Source: Corynebacterium suranareeae
GTDB taxonomy: Bacteria > Actinomycetota > Actinomycetes > Mycobacteriales > Mycobacteriaceae
Length of the DNA: 64,000 bases
Direction: 5' to 3'
Assembly (NCBI RefSeq): GCF_002355155.1
Contig: NZ_AP017369.1
Span: forward strand, 3,100,001 to 3,164,000
Shown here in pieces: positions 1 to 10,151 of this stretch (position 1 is its first letter; every line of letters begins with the position of its first letter). The notes under the pieces were generated by a model. The model did no database searches. It was not told where the DNA came from and was given only the letters and a program-made list of their open reading frames with translations. The translations under genes were made by a program, and so were the position numbers.

Positions 1-1034
1 GGAGCTGCATAAACAGCAACGCGGTGGGTGTGTTCAGCAGGAGCCCACTGCCCCTTGACCTCTGAACCTGCCACCGATAGTTCGATATTGGACACAGGGT
101 TGATAAACACGGACTCCCCGACCAACTGTGGTTGAGAATTCACAGCGGCGGACTCAGTTGTACCCTCATACATCCACACCTGATACATGCGATATGCAGT
201 GGTTAAAGGTTCTTGATCAACCCATTGGCTGCCCACCGTGCTTACGCGGTGTTCACCTAGATCGGGGTCTTGCTCAAAGGCGACCTCATCACTGACAACG
301 CGGAACACTCGGGCTGCATCTATAAAAGGGTCCGGTGCATCCCATTCCAGATCAAGACCACCAGTAAGGTTTGCAGTAACCCGCAGGAATCCACCGTGGA
401 CGTGCCTGACCTCTGCAAATCCATCAAGGCGAGCGAACTCGTAGTCCTGCCAATTACGAATATCACGATCAAGTGCCGGTGTTTCAGTGGTTGCAGAACG
501 GTGCGAACCTCTGCTTTGGCGTCGTCGACGAGGCATAGGCGCAGGTGCAGGTGCAGGTGCAGGGACCTGGGTTTCGGCTTCGGCTTCGGCTTCGGCTTCG
601 GCTTCGGTTTCAGCAACGCTCGTTTCAGTTACAGGTTCAGTCTCCGGTTCAGGCTCTTGTTCAGTCTCCGGTTCAGTCTCACTTACTTCTGTGTAGTGAT
701 AATCAGCAGGTTCATCCTCGTACATCTCTTGGCCCACGTTGGAATCTTCAAGTTCACTATGCTTGTCAAAATCAAGGTCAGGGGTAAACATCGCCTCGTC
801 AGTTCCCTGTTCAATGACATGGAGGGTCCCTACTTGGACATAGCCTAAGACTCGTCGAAGAGCTGTCGCCCACACTTGAAGTGCTGGATAGTCGCCCCCA
901 GGTTTAAGCTGGTCAGGGTCTTTTGCGGTGGCGAGTAATTCCTCGTCGGTGGGAAGCTGATCTTCGGTGAATTTTGTGCGGGCGATATCGCGCCAGGTTT
1001 TAAATGCACTGAGAATTTGGTATTCGCTAGCCAT
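1..1034 (-). CDS. Acidic-linker protein, last visible gene of the tubulin-like cluster (3' end outside window)
   Basis: The frame is open from the ATG at 1034 to the window edge, so about 344 residues are visible and the stop lies outside. The N-terminal ~75 residues look helical. A very acidic stretch follows, rich in Glu, Pro and Thr, ending in an EAEAEAEA run and then PAPAPAPA and a basic patch (MPRRRRQ). The rest looks like beta-sandwich sequence (LDLEWDAPDPFIDAARVFRV, with conserved Trp and Tyr spacing), which I read as fibronectin-III-like; this is inference. I see no signal peptide or membrane span. The ATG overlaps the stop of the upstream gene as TAATG, so the two are probably translationally coupled. 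Function unknown. Confidence 0.75.
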   Translation of the reverse strand, partial: MASEYQILSAFKTWRDIARTKFTEDQLPTDEELLATAKDPDQLKPGGDYPALQVWATALRRVLGYVQVGTLHVIEQGTDEAMFTPDLDFDKHSELEDSNVGQEMYEDEPADYHYTEVSETEPETEQEPEPETEPVTETSVAETEAEAEAEAEAETQVPAPAPAPAPMPRRRRQSRGSHRSATTETPALDRDIRNWQDYEFARLDGFAEVRHVHGGFLRVTANLTGGLDLEWDAPDPFIDAARVFRVVSDEVAFEQDPDLGEHRVSTVGSQWVDQEPLTTAYRMYQVWMYEGTTESAAVNSQPQLVGESVFINPVSNIELSVAGSEVKGQWAPAEHTHRVAVYAA

Positions 1035-3835
1035 TAAAACTCTCCCGTACCTGGTAGTTCTGGCCGATGTGGTGAATGATTACCGCGGTCGAAAAACGGT
1101 GAATCCACCGGGTTTTCGGGACGGAAATCTTCATTGGTAGGCATGCGGTCGAACAAGGTTGGATCGAAGGTTGTGTGTTGAGGTCGGATAAATGAAATAT
1201 CAGAGTCTTCGGCAGGCTCGCTGATTTGGAGTAGGACTTCGCTGATTCCGATTGCATCTGACTCGTTTTCCTGTGGCTGATACATGCACAGGGATGGATC
1301 CAGGCTAAGAATGCCTTTTACGCGACCTTTTTCGCTGGCTATTTCACCGTTGAAAAATCCGACATGTACTAGATCCTTCAGTGGCTGCTGATATGGGGCA
1401 TCAACTTTTTTACCTGCACGATAAATCTGGAGGGAATTCAAAATTCCGGAACGGACTTCTAGGCTTTCCTGGGACAGTTTCGTGGTGATGTCGTCCCAGA
1501 TCTGCACACTGCGGTCTATCTGGCGGTATTGATCGCCACTGAGATATTCAGACAATCGAGCAAGATCACCATATGAGCCTTCGCCAGTGCTGCCGAAGAG
1601 GGTATTGGGATTAATGCTATTTCCGGTCTCAGCTGCCAAAGCATCGGATGCATCATCTAAAGCAGCCATCACGCTTGTGCTCATCCAACCTTGTTTATAC
1701 AGGTCTCGGCGGAATTGTCGGGTCAGTTTCTCCACCGCATCGGAATCTGGAATGGCTTCAGCGAAAATAACTGAATCGGGCATCGAATTTATGGGGATTG
1801 GTGATTCCCTGCGGGCACGTTCAATATTTCCGAAAGGTCGTTCCAGCAAAGAACCCATAATTTTGGATATTGATAAAAACTGTTGATATCCCACCTCGAT
1901 GCGCAACTGTGCAAGTTCTGAGATCTCAACGTTTTTCTTTGCGGCATCAAGCTCGGTAACCAGGTTTTTTCGCAGGTGAGTGAAACGAATTTCATCACGG
2001 GCTTCGCACACACATTGCGCAATCCAACAAAACAGCCAGATGCCAAACCAAATGCCAAAGAATTTCCATTTGAATGCTTGATCAGTTGCAGCGAAACTTG
2101 TGGCCCACCGGCTGATTTCCGCTGAGGTTTCAGCCAAGTAGTATTCAGCTGCCCACCACACGCCGAAAATCGCTGCGGACCAGAAGGATACCCACCCCAG
2201 CCACCTAAAGATTCGGGATCCTAAACCTGTACCGGCATAGGATTTTCCCTGTTGGGACAGACGGCTGACTTCTCGGCGCCATTGAATTTCCTGGGCTTCC
2301 ATGTCGCGTTTTAAATCTTGCAGGCCGGAGCCAACAAAGTAGGCAAAACTCTTCGAGTTTTGGTCTTGCCAGCGCTTGAACTCACCGATTACCTGTCCCA
2401 TTCCGCGCTGCCCGCGGTCGCTTTCTTTTGCTAATCGACGCTCAAACTCAGCGACACCTTCCAGGTCGTACGGGGGTACCTCTTCGACATCTACTGCCAC
2501 TTTGACTTCTACGGGCAGGCCGTCACCATAGTTGGTTTCTGGACCTGGAATAACATCTGCGCTGCGCCTTGCCACAACGACTCGTTGGGATTGTCCAGTG
2601 TGAACCACAGCTGGTGTTCTAAAACCATTTTCACCGTGAGCTATGAGTCGAGGTTGTGCATCAAGAAGACTCATCGCGGTGTTCGCATACGCCTGCCACA
2701 AATCTTGAAGATCGGCAGCATATCTGATTTTCAGGTCCTCAGTCTGCACCGCTTTTTGGTGTGTTTTTCCATCTAGAGCAGTTGCGGTGACTCGATCTCC
2801 CACTCGCGTAGCTGAACCGGAATTGCCGTAGATGCTGGCTTGAAGCGCATCTTCTGCAAGAGTTTTTGATTCAGCAGAAAACTCGGCAAAAAAACGGTTG
2901 GGGGTTGTCACCATCTTCTTCAACCACGTGCTGAAGAACTGCCTCACAGCGGCACTTCCTGAGATCATTTTCGTTTTCTCAACGTGAGCTACGATTTCTT
3001 CCCCGATCAGTGGGGTTCTAAACTCGTCGAGAATTTCACGTGCTGCTTTTTGCGCGAAGGTATCTGGGTTCTCCGCATACTGCGCAGTCCGCTCCTTTCC
3101 TGGGACATCCAGGCGAGGCAGCGGGTTTTCAGCAGTGCTGAGAATCTTTTCCTTCAGGCGTGCTTGAACTGCTTGCCCATCAATGCGCCTGTAAAAAGAC
3201 CTCACTAAGCGGAAGCTGGAACCTTTCGCTGGCACAAGCTGTTCGATGGGGGCAGAGGTACTGCCTTCCCACAGTCCATACAAGCTGGCGATATTGGCCA
3301 CGCAATGCAAGGTAAAGCGGTGATCGTTAAAACCATGACGGTAGGTCACCGTTGCAGTGCCAGGGCTTTGGCTATCTTCGGGTGCCAACATCAGGTTCAC
3401 ATAACCACGAAGAATCGGCAGATCTTTATCCAGCGGTGCGCCTACCGCACCAATCATCACGTTGGATCGATGAATCTGGTGGTGGGAACACACGCTGTCG
3501 ATGATTCCAACCAGTGGATTGAGTTCCTCAGCATGAAGCATTCCTTCTGTGCCATCGATAACGTTGATGACCCCGAGATGCAGCTTCGTGGTACGTGACC
3601 TAGACACCAACTCATTGAAGGGACGTCGTTGGAGCTCCGGGAGGCCTTCGTGGTTGGTGGCCAAATGCGTGACTTCAGATGACGATTCGTGGAAACTGTC
3701 AGCATCAATCCACACCAGATTGCGCACCAGGCCGGTTTCCGCGAAGTCTTCCAGGGTCTGCCTGATCCCTTCAGAGGTCAGGCCCCTCCCCAGGAACACC
3801 GTTAAAATGGTGTCCTGCGAATAGGCATCGGACAT
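1034..3835 (-). CDS. Large protein with two central membrane spans, tubulin-like cluster
   Basis: A 933-residue protein that I do not recognise. The first ~180 residues look like an alpha/beta fold (TILTVFLGRGL, LVWIDAD, KLHLGVINVIDG, NVMIGAVGAP). Two hydrophobic segments lie near residues 545-565 and 590-612, separated by a short loop, so most of both halves should face the same side, probably the cytoplasm. The C-terminal ~300 residues are mostly soluble. There is no signal peptide. Its ATG directly follows the stop of the tubulin-like gene (TAAATG) and its own stop overlaps the next start (TAATG), so the three are surely co-expressed. It may tether the tubulin-like protein to the membrane; that is a guess from context. 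Confidence 0.85.
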   Translation of the reverse strand: MSDAYSQDTILTVFLGRGLTSEGIRQTLEDFAETGLVRNLVWIDADSFHESSSEVTHLATNHEGLPELQRRPFNELVSRSRTTKLHLGVINVIDGTEGMLHAEELNPLVGIIDSVCSHHQIHRSNVMIGAVGAPLDKDLPILRGYVNLMLAPEDSQSPGTATVTYRHGFNDHRFTLHCVANIASLYGLWEGSTSAPIEQLVPAKGSSFRLVRSFYRRIDGQAVQARLKEKILSTAENPLPRLDVPGKERTAQYAENPDTFAQKAAREILDEFRTPLIGEEIVAHVEKTKMISGSAAVRQFFSTWLKKMVTTPNRFFAEFSAESKTLAEDALQASIYGNSGSATRVGDRVTATALDGKTHQKAVQTEDLKIRYAADLQDLWQAYANTAMSLLDAQPRLIAHGENGFRTPAVVHTGQSQRVVVARRSADVIPGPETNYGDGLPVEVKVAVDVEEVPPYDLEGVAEFERRLAKESDRGQRGMGQVIGEFKRWQDQNSKSFAYFVGSGLQDLKRDMEAQEIQWRREVSRLSQQGKSYAGTGLGSRIFRWLGWVSFWSAAIFGVWWAAEYYLAETSAEISRWATSFAATDQAFKWKFFGIWFGIWLFCWIAQCVCEARDEIRFTHLRKNLVTELDAAKKNVEISELAQLRIEVGYQQFLSISKIMGSLLERPFGNIERARRESPIPINSMPDSVIFAEAIPDSDAVEKLTRQFRRDLYKQGWMSTSVMAALDDASDALAAETGNSINPNTLFGSTGEGSYGDLARLSEYLSGDQYRQIDRSVQIWDDITTKLSQESLEVRSGILNSLQIYRAGKKVDAPYQQPLKDLVHVGFFNGEIASEKGRVKGILSLDPSLCMYQPQENESDAIGISEVLLQISEPAEDSDISFIRPQHTTFDPTLFDRMPTNEDFRPENPVDSPFFDRGNHSPHRPELPGTGEF

Positions 3836-6800
3836 TTAGAACTCACCCTCACCAGGAAGAGAAGGTCCTGAAGACACATCACGGCGAGCTACGTTCATGT
3901 CTACAACTTGCGTTGATGGAGGGCCTGCAGCCAAGCACTTTTCCAAGATGTCGATGATTTCTTGGGTGCCATCGAAAACATCGGCTGCAATATCAGCAAA
4001 GACTGGAATCTGTGCAGCTAACTCACGGTCTTTGACGTCACCGAAAGGCCGATCTGCGGTGGTAAATAGTCGGCCTTGGCGCAGTTTGTCACTTGGAACG
4101 TAGTTTTGTGCGATGTCGTTTTGGCGTTGCAGGAAGTTCTTCGCAGCCTCGAAACGTGCTGCTGGGGTGACACCAGCTTCGGTTCCTGGGATTTGAAGGA
4201 CGTTTCCGGCCATGCGTTCGCCGTCGAAAAGCCATTTGTGCAGCAACTTCTCACCGCGCGTGGTGCGGCCCGGTAGGGATGGGCTTGCGGCGTCATCCCA
4301 CAGCTGGCGGAGTTGAATGTAGGGCTCAACGGATTCAAAGACGGGGCGTTCCCCGGCGCGTGCCCATGCCAACGATGCCGACTCTAAGAGGTTCGGTAGC
4401 CAGTCCAGGCTTCCGCGGAAACGGGAGACTGGAGTAAGCATTGGTGTGGAGAAGTTGATCCAGGAATCAGATTTCTCATCGTAAATCTGCACTGGGGTGG
4501 TGTCTGCGGTATCCAACGTTGCTGGGAAAAATACGCGTCCAACCAGGCGGCCGACGTACCATCCCCTGACCATGGCGTTGCGTTCAAGGTCAGTCATGGG
4601 CAGTGCTGCGGTCAAAGGACGGGTGCGGCGTCCATGCCAGAATTCTGTGCGATCTCCGGTGATCTGGCGCCATTGCTTTTCAATGGGTGGCAGCAGGGAA
4701 TCAAATACGATGGGTGCGTAGTTGGGGTAGGAACCAAAGATATCAATGGCACGCTCTTCGCCTTGAGAGACCAAAGCTTTGCCCAGTGGCTTGGAGATAT
4801 CTGCTGGTCGGTGGTTCGGATAATCACGAACTGCCTGCTCTAAGCTCGCGCCTAGTTCATCACCGGCAAAAGGAATGCGGGAGAAGTTGAAGTTGTAGCG
4901 GACTTCATCGCCGTAAAGTGCCCGAACCAGCTGTGGATTAATTTGTGCAAGGGGAAGCGCATACGTCATTGCTTCGCTGAATTTGCTCAGTACCTGCTGG
5001 CGGCGGGCACGGCGTTCGTGTTCCGCCAAGCCCGGTGCCGTGATGAATTCACGCAGTGAGCTGGAGATAAACTGTTGGAAGGAAAAACCAGGGCGGCGGA
5101 TGTATTGGCGGGAGCGCTCGAGCACTTCGCCGGTGTCAATCTTAAGATCAAAGCGCGCTGGTTTAGGGTCGCGCAGGCTTCCGGAACCGGAGGGATCCCG
5201 GGTTAGATCGCGGGCCACCCAGACGTCGATAAGCCGGATCAAATCACGTGGTGCTTTCTCCGCACCGGACTTGGATTCCCACACGCCACTAACGACTCTC
5301 GTGGAGGCTTCTTGCAGAGCGCTTGTGTAATCGTTTTGTTCATTGATGTCATCGGTGGATGAACGGATGTGCGCCTGGAATTGCTCCGGAAAGGAGTCCA
5401 CATCAGTCAGGAACACTTCATTGGCTGCCTGGCTAAAACGCGTAGGCACGGTGGTTTGAGATTCATCAGGCCACAGCGCGGGCACATTGGTTTTCAGCTG
5501 GGAGATACCCAGGTTGACATCGTTGGTGAGCTGGTAGTCCTTTTCTAGGGAGTGGTGCTCGCGTTCGATGGTGCGCTGGAGCGGGTAGATGAAGTTGCGC
5601 AGGAAATCATCAAGCACCACAGCCATGTGGTCTGCAATGTATTGAACCGCACGAGCATGAAGCTGACCAGTGGATCGTGACACAATTTCCTGGATGTACC
5701 CATCAGAATCATCGATTCTTCCCTTGCTGTTTTCCAATTCGCTGCGGCTGGCATCATCAAGTGAGACGGCTTCTGGTGCACGGCTGTTTGACAGATCAGA
5801 CAGTTGCCCGATCAGTTGGTTTTGGATCGTCGCACTTAGCGATTCGATCACGCTCACGCCATAAGGTACACCGAGTTTTGCGATCTCATCACGAAGCATT
5901 TCCACTACACGGCGCTGCAACACATCTGCGCTGGCCCAATCTGCGACACCTTTGTACAGCTCATTTCGGTTATCGTGCTCGATGCCTTGGCTGCATGCTT
6001 GGAAGGCGCGCTGAACATCACCAATCCATTCGTTTCCACGTTGGCCATTGGCTGCTGGAATCTGTTCCTTGATGGCCAGTTTCATGCGCTGGGTCCAGTT
6101 TTCAATCACCTGGTTGAAGCCATGGAAGATCCAATCTGCCACCGGCGTGGTGATCGGTAGAACATCGTTGAGGTTGCCCATGATCGATGGCAGATTATTT
6201 TGTAGGCGCTTTTGAAGCTGCTGATCAGAGGCGGCATCATTGCTTGGATCAAAGTGTCCCTTGAGTAGGCGATCTACCGCAGATCGTGCCAGGCGCTGGG
6301 CTGCATATTCCGCGTAACGATCACGTCCCATGGATAGCTGCGAGTAGCCGTAGCTGCCCCATGGAATGTTTTTAGCTTCTTGGGCACCCCACGCGTACTT
6401 GCTTTGATCAGCGCTTCCGCCGCCACGGTTGCCCAAGGTAAATTGCTCAAAGTTGTCCATGGACACTTCATCAGCCATCAATGCTGCAAGACCACGACCA
6501 AGGGCACGGTAGACGGTATCTGGTTTGCCATCACCTAACAGTGCGCCGTTTTCACCAGAGCGGATACCCACGGGGAAGATACGACCCACTGGGATGGAAT
6601 CATCGCCAACAGAAACACCCAATGCGTTAAACAGACGAGCATCTTCTTCTGATGCTGCACCCATCTGAGCTGCCGCAAGCTCCGCAAACATCGCCAAAGC
6701 ATTGGGGTTGGTGCCGGCAACCTGATCTGGGGAGAGCTGAGAGAAAATATCCGGGGTCACCATAAACAGCGAGCTCAATCCCACTGCATTGCCCTCAAGT

Positions 6801-7429
6801 CCAGTGAGGAGTCGGCAAATATCCAGCGCCATCGACGCACCCGCACCACCAGCCATGGACGACACCACGAAGATAATTGGCTGCTCTTTAGAGGTTTCGC
6901 CACTGGACACAGATGTTCCGTAGAGTGCAGAACGAAGATCAGCGAGCTCACGTTCTGTTTCACCGCTAAACAAAACGTCCCATGATTTACGCAATTCAGT
7001 TTGGATTTCCTGAAGGCGGCTCAGGATAAGCATGCGGCCAATCGAACGGTACTGGCCTGCACCTTTACTAATTGGGGTGGTTTCAGAATCAGGGTTCCGA
7101 AGCGCCCATGAAGAAACCCCACCCAACGCACCCCGGGTGGCAAGCTGGTTCGACACCGCGGTATCGACCGTGGCATAACGATCCGAAGAGCCACAGGAAA
7201 TATAACGCCCACCGGCTTCGGGAACATTCGGAAGGTTCGGGCCGGGGCTTTCTGGCGAGGTCGGCACATCGACGGACACAAACTGCCACGCCCCGGGAAG
7301 CTTTGCTTCCTTCGGGTTTGGATAACGCTCGGGAAGATTATCCGCAAGGGTGGTCTTGAGCTGGTCCATCATATATGCAAGCGTTTTTGCGCCAGAACCA
7401 CCGCAGCCGACAACGAGAACTTTCTTCAT
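3836..7429 (-). CDS. Tubulin/FtsZ-like GTPase-domain protein (Tubulin_2-like)
   Basis: A 1197-residue protein. The N-terminus MKKVLVVGCGGSGAKT (glycine-rich loop, residues 8-15) matches the first nucleotide loop of the tubulin/FtsZ superfamily. VVSSMAGGAGASMALDICR (about 188-206) matches the GGGTGSG signature loop, and NPNALAMFAEL (about 241-251) lies where base-contacting residues are expected. This agrees with the Pfam Tubulin_2 family as I recall it. The signature reads AGGAGAS rather than GGGTGSG, so GTP hydrolysis is not assured. About 850 further residues, largely helical and without membrane spans, follow. It has a good ribosome site (AAGGA) and lies 40 bp after the vWA gene. The family is widespread but has no defined role that I know of. 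Confidence 0.85.
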   Translation of the reverse strand: MKKVLVVGCGGSGAKTLAYMMDQLKTTLADNLPERYPNPKEAKLPGAWQFVSVDVPTSPESPGPNLPNVPEAGGRYISCGSSDRYATVDTAVSNQLATRGALGGVSSWALRNPDSETTPISKGAGQYRSIGRMLILSRLQEIQTELRKSWDVLFSGETERELADLRSALYGTSVSSGETSKEQPIIFVVSSMAGGAGASMALDICRLLTGLEGNAVGLSSLFMVTPDIFSQLSPDQVAGTNPNALAMFAELAAAQMGAASEEDARLFNALGVSVGDDSIPVGRIFPVGIRSGENGALLGDGKPDTVYRALGRGLAALMADEVSMDNFEQFTLGNRGGGSADQSKYAWGAQEAKNIPWGSYGYSQLSMGRDRYAEYAAQRLARSAVDRLLKGHFDPSNDAASDQQLQKRLQNNLPSIMGNLNDVLPITTPVADWIFHGFNQVIENWTQRMKLAIKEQIPAANGQRGNEWIGDVQRAFQACSQGIEHDNRNELYKGVADWASADVLQRRVVEMLRDEIAKLGVPYGVSVIESLSATIQNQLIGQLSDLSNSRAPEAVSLDDASRSELENSKGRIDDSDGYIQEIVSRSTGQLHARAVQYIADHMAVVLDDFLRNFIYPLQRTIEREHHSLEKDYQLTNDVNLGISQLKTNVPALWPDESQTTVPTRFSQAANEVFLTDVDSFPEQFQAHIRSSTDDINEQNDYTSALQEASTRVVSGVWESKSGAEKAPRDLIRLIDVWVARDLTRDPSGSGSLRDPKPARFDLKIDTGEVLERSRQYIRRPGFSFQQFISSSLREFITAPGLAEHERRARRQQVLSKFSEAMTYALPLAQINPQLVRALYGDEVRYNFNFSRIPFAGDELGASLEQAVRDYPNHRPADISKPLGKALVSQGEERAIDIFGSYPNYAPIVFDSLLPPIEKQWRQITGDRTEFWHGRRTRPLTAALPMTDLERNAMVRGWYVGRLVGRVFFPATLDTADTTPVQIYDEKSDSWINFSTPMLTPVSRFRGSLDWLPNLLESASLAWARAGERPVFESVEPYIQLRQLWDDAASPSLPGRTTRGEKLLHKWLFDGERMAGNVLQIPGTEAGVTPAARFEAAKNFLQRQNDIAQNYVPSDKLRQGRLFTTADRPFGDVKDRELAAQIPVFADIAADVFDGTQEIIDILEKCLAAGPPSTQVVDMNVARRDVSSGPSLPGEGEF

Positions 7430-7469
7430 GTGTTTATCCTTAAATCAGTTTTTAATCGCACGTTACAGG

Positions 7470-10151
7470 CTATCGCGCACCGAAGCCGCCGCCAGAACCG
7501 AATCCACCATTGGTGTCATTAGATCCGCTACCGGATCCAAAGCCACCACCCGATCCGAAGCCGCCTCCAGGGCTGCTGCCAAAACTAGGAGTTTGCTTGT
7601 CGACGCTCCCCTGCGCGGCTGCCTCTGGCGCGCGCGGTGGGGTCTTGGCGGACTGGGAGGTCGCGGCGTCGTCAAGCAATTTTTGTAGTTCGCGTGCCCT
7701 ATCGGGGGCTTTGCTGGTGATGTCGGCGACCATGCGGTCGATTTGGCTTTGTTCGCGCGGCAGGTTGGTGAGAGCGATCAGTTCCATGCGGCTTGGGTCA
7801 GCCCCACTTGCGGTGAGGAACCAGTTGCCTTGGACTGCCAGTGGAAGCTTCGCCTGAGTGCCCACTTGTTTCCCATCGCCGCTAATCGATGGGTCGGTTT
7901 GGACGATCACTGATGGGGAAGCAAACGGATGCCAGTGGAAACGCTGGACTTTAAGTTTGTGGCCTTCCACATTGAAGCTGTCTCCGTGCACCACAACCTG
8001 CTTGGATGCAGTAGTTTGAGCTGCAAGATCAGGGGTGGTGTTTCCTGCATAGCGCAGTGCTTCGCCGGAGAAATCCACCGGGATTCGTACTGCACTCATC
8101 GCCGCTGAAGGGACCTTTGCGGAGATAAATCGCACAATGTACAAAATGAGCAGCGGAATCAGAAGAGACAACACAAGTGCCAAAATGAAGGCTGCTGCGA
8201 AAGTAGAGGCATTAATCGGGACGCTTAATGTACCTTCGGTGGGCAGATCCACGCTGGTTTCATTAGCGCCTTCCGCATTGGAAATCTGGAGTGGCACTGA
8301 GCCGTTGACCAGGCCATCGCGAAGATCACTCACGGTTAACTCAGCAGGCAATGTACCTTGTTCATCTAATCCAAGCACCAAAGCATTCTCGGGACTGTCG
8401 AACGTACTGGATACCGCGATGCCTTCCACTCCATCTGGTAGTACTCCACTGAGCTGAGTCCCAGGAGCAACCCATACCTTGCCGGGCCCAGTGACCGGGA
8501 TATCTACAGTGACCACGTCCTGATCTGCTGCAAAGCGCACAGATGCCGGAAGCTGTGGCATATCGCGCTGGGTAATGGCGATGCGTGTGGTGTTAAGAAT
8601 TGGACTCAACGTGGTGCCGGGAAGACTATCTACACCTGCGGTGGTAATCGTGGTGCGGGCTTCCACCGTGCCAATAGCTGGCAGCTGGGAAATCATATCC
8701 AGCGGGAAGCTTAGATCACCGCCAGAGATATCCAGTCCTTGAGCCAATGGGGTGAACTCACCTGTATCAGCACGGGTGAAACCAAGATCCACCAACGCAG
8801 AGCCTTCCAGAACTCGTGGCTGACCATCACGGCCCACCAACTGCATATTTAACTGCTGGTCATCGCGAAGATTCAAAGAACCATCGGCAGATTCCCCTCC
8901 ACCAAACACCACTTGGAGATCCGGCTGGATTTCCACCGAGTTGAATACGCGTCCATCAACTGCTGCAGGATCGATCCCTTGGAATTGGATCTGCCATACT
9001 CCCTTCCAGTCCCCGCCTTCCTGCAGATTTAAGATTCCATCAGCCATCTGCACGGGAGAGCTTTCAGCTTCCCAGCTAACCTCAGTGTTGTTGGCAGTGG
9101 TGTTTCCGGAATCTTTCAGCTCTACAGTCTCGCCATTGGGTGCGGTTAAAACCAAGTGAGCGTTCGCACCAAGATCATCCTTAGCAATCGCGGTGAAACG
9201 CACGGAGTTCACCGAATTATCCAAAGTGAAACTGAACGGATCGCCAGCTCGGGTTTCCCCGATTGCTTCGCCACCAATGGCTAAAGCCTCACGGAACGCT
9301 GCAAAAAGTCCTCCGACGTTATCTGCAGGGAAGAATGCACCATTGGCTGGTTCTACACCACAGGTGCCACCACCTGCGGTGGTGCTCCGAAGAAGGCTGA
9401 AATCAGAAGGATTGGAGGGAGCAGATAAACCAATACCAATGTGAGTAATACCGGCACTGCGCAATCTATCTGTCACGCCACCAGGCTCACACAAAGCTGC
9501 TTCAGCAACATCTGCGCCTTCCTGGGCAGTCAATGCACCATCGGTAAAAGTCACCAGCATGCGGCAAGAATTCTCAGATCCAGAGCGGGTGAAATCTTGG
9601 TAGGCACCCTCAATGGCGGAAGCATAGTTGGTGTATTGCTCCTGAGTGCGATCCGCGAAGCGAGAGATTTCATCTTGAACCCCACTGGCCGTGGAATCAT
9701 TTAGTTCAGTCCACGCACCATAATTATCTGGATCAGTGGCACCAGACTTGTAGGTTTGACCAAAACCCGCAACCCGGATGCGGGTATTCAAATCGCCATC
9801 ACTTTGCTTGGCTAGAAGCTCATCCACAAAGCTTTGTGCTGCCGGTACGCGGTGGTGCTGGGCATCTGCGCCTGGCTGATCTGGATTAACCACGCCGTCT
9901 TTAGCCTCATGGATCAACGACTCAGTTTCATCAATCATGATAATGACATCAAGAGCACCTTTATCAGCGATACATGCACCCAAATTACTCAGTGACCCTG
10001 ATGCTCCGTTTTCCGCAACAGGTGGTTCTTGTGCCATTGCTCCCGGCGCGAAACTTACTAAAGCACCGAAAAATAACGCGGTGGTTGCAGCAACAACTCC
10101 ACGTGTTAATCGAGGTACGTCCACAGTTTTAAAGTTCAATGTGTTCACCAT
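7470..10151 (-). CDS. Secreted, membrane-anchored von Willebrand A protein with cytoplasmic GGFG tail
   Basis: The ATG at 10151 (893 residues) is preferred over an upstream in-frame start because GGAAAG precedes it and it opens with a clear signal peptide ending APGAMA near residue 40. A vWA domain follows: DVIIMIDETES (about 68-78) is the metal-site motif and VTFTDGA a later metal-site segment. Beta-rich domains continue to a single membrane span at about 651-677. The cytoplasmic part has about 220 residues and ends in a low-complexity tail of GGGFGSG units. The start overlaps the end of the upstream gene by 7 bp. Topology suggests an external ligand-binding or adhesion module joined to a cytoplasmic tail next to a tubulin-like protein. 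Confidence 0.85.
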   Translation of the reverse strand: MVNTLNFKTVDVPRLTRGVVAATTALFFGALVSFAPGAMAQEPPVAENGASGSLSNLGACIADKGALDVIIMIDETESLIHEAKDGVVNPDQPGADAQHHRVPAAQSFVDELLAKQSDGDLNTRIRVAGFGQTYKSGATDPDNYGAWTELNDSTASGVQDEISRFADRTQEQYTNYASAIEGAYQDFTRSGSENSCRMLVTFTDGALTAQEGADVAEAALCEPGGVTDRLRSAGITHIGIGLSAPSNPSDFSLLRSTTAGGGTCGVEPANGAFFPADNVGGLFAAFREALAIGGEAIGETRAGDPFSFTLDNSVNSVRFTAIAKDDLGANAHLVLTAPNGETVELKDSGNTTANNTEVSWEAESSPVQMADGILNLQEGGDWKGVWQIQFQGIDPAAVDGRVFNSVEIQPDLQVVFGGGESADGSLNLRDDQQLNMQLVGRDGQPRVLEGSALVDLGFTRADTGEFTPLAQGLDISGGDLSFPLDMISQLPAIGTVEARTTITTAGVDSLPGTTLSPILNTTRIAITQRDMPQLPASVRFAADQDVVTVDIPVTGPGKVWVAPGTQLSGVLPDGVEGIAVSSTFDSPENALVLGLDEQGTLPAELTVSDLRDGLVNGSVPLQISNAEGANETSVDLPTEGTLSVPINASTFAAAFILALVLSLLIPLLILYIVRFISAKVPSAAMSAVRIPVDFSGEALRYAGNTTPDLAAQTTASKQVVVHGDSFNVEGHKLKVQRFHWHPFASPSVIVQTDPSISGDGKQVGTQAKLPLAVQGNWFLTASGADPSRMELIALTNLPREQSQIDRMVADITSKAPDRARELQKLLDDAATSQSAKTPPRAPEAAAQGSVDKQTPSFGSSPGGGFGSGGGFGSGSGSNDTNGGFGSGGGFGAR

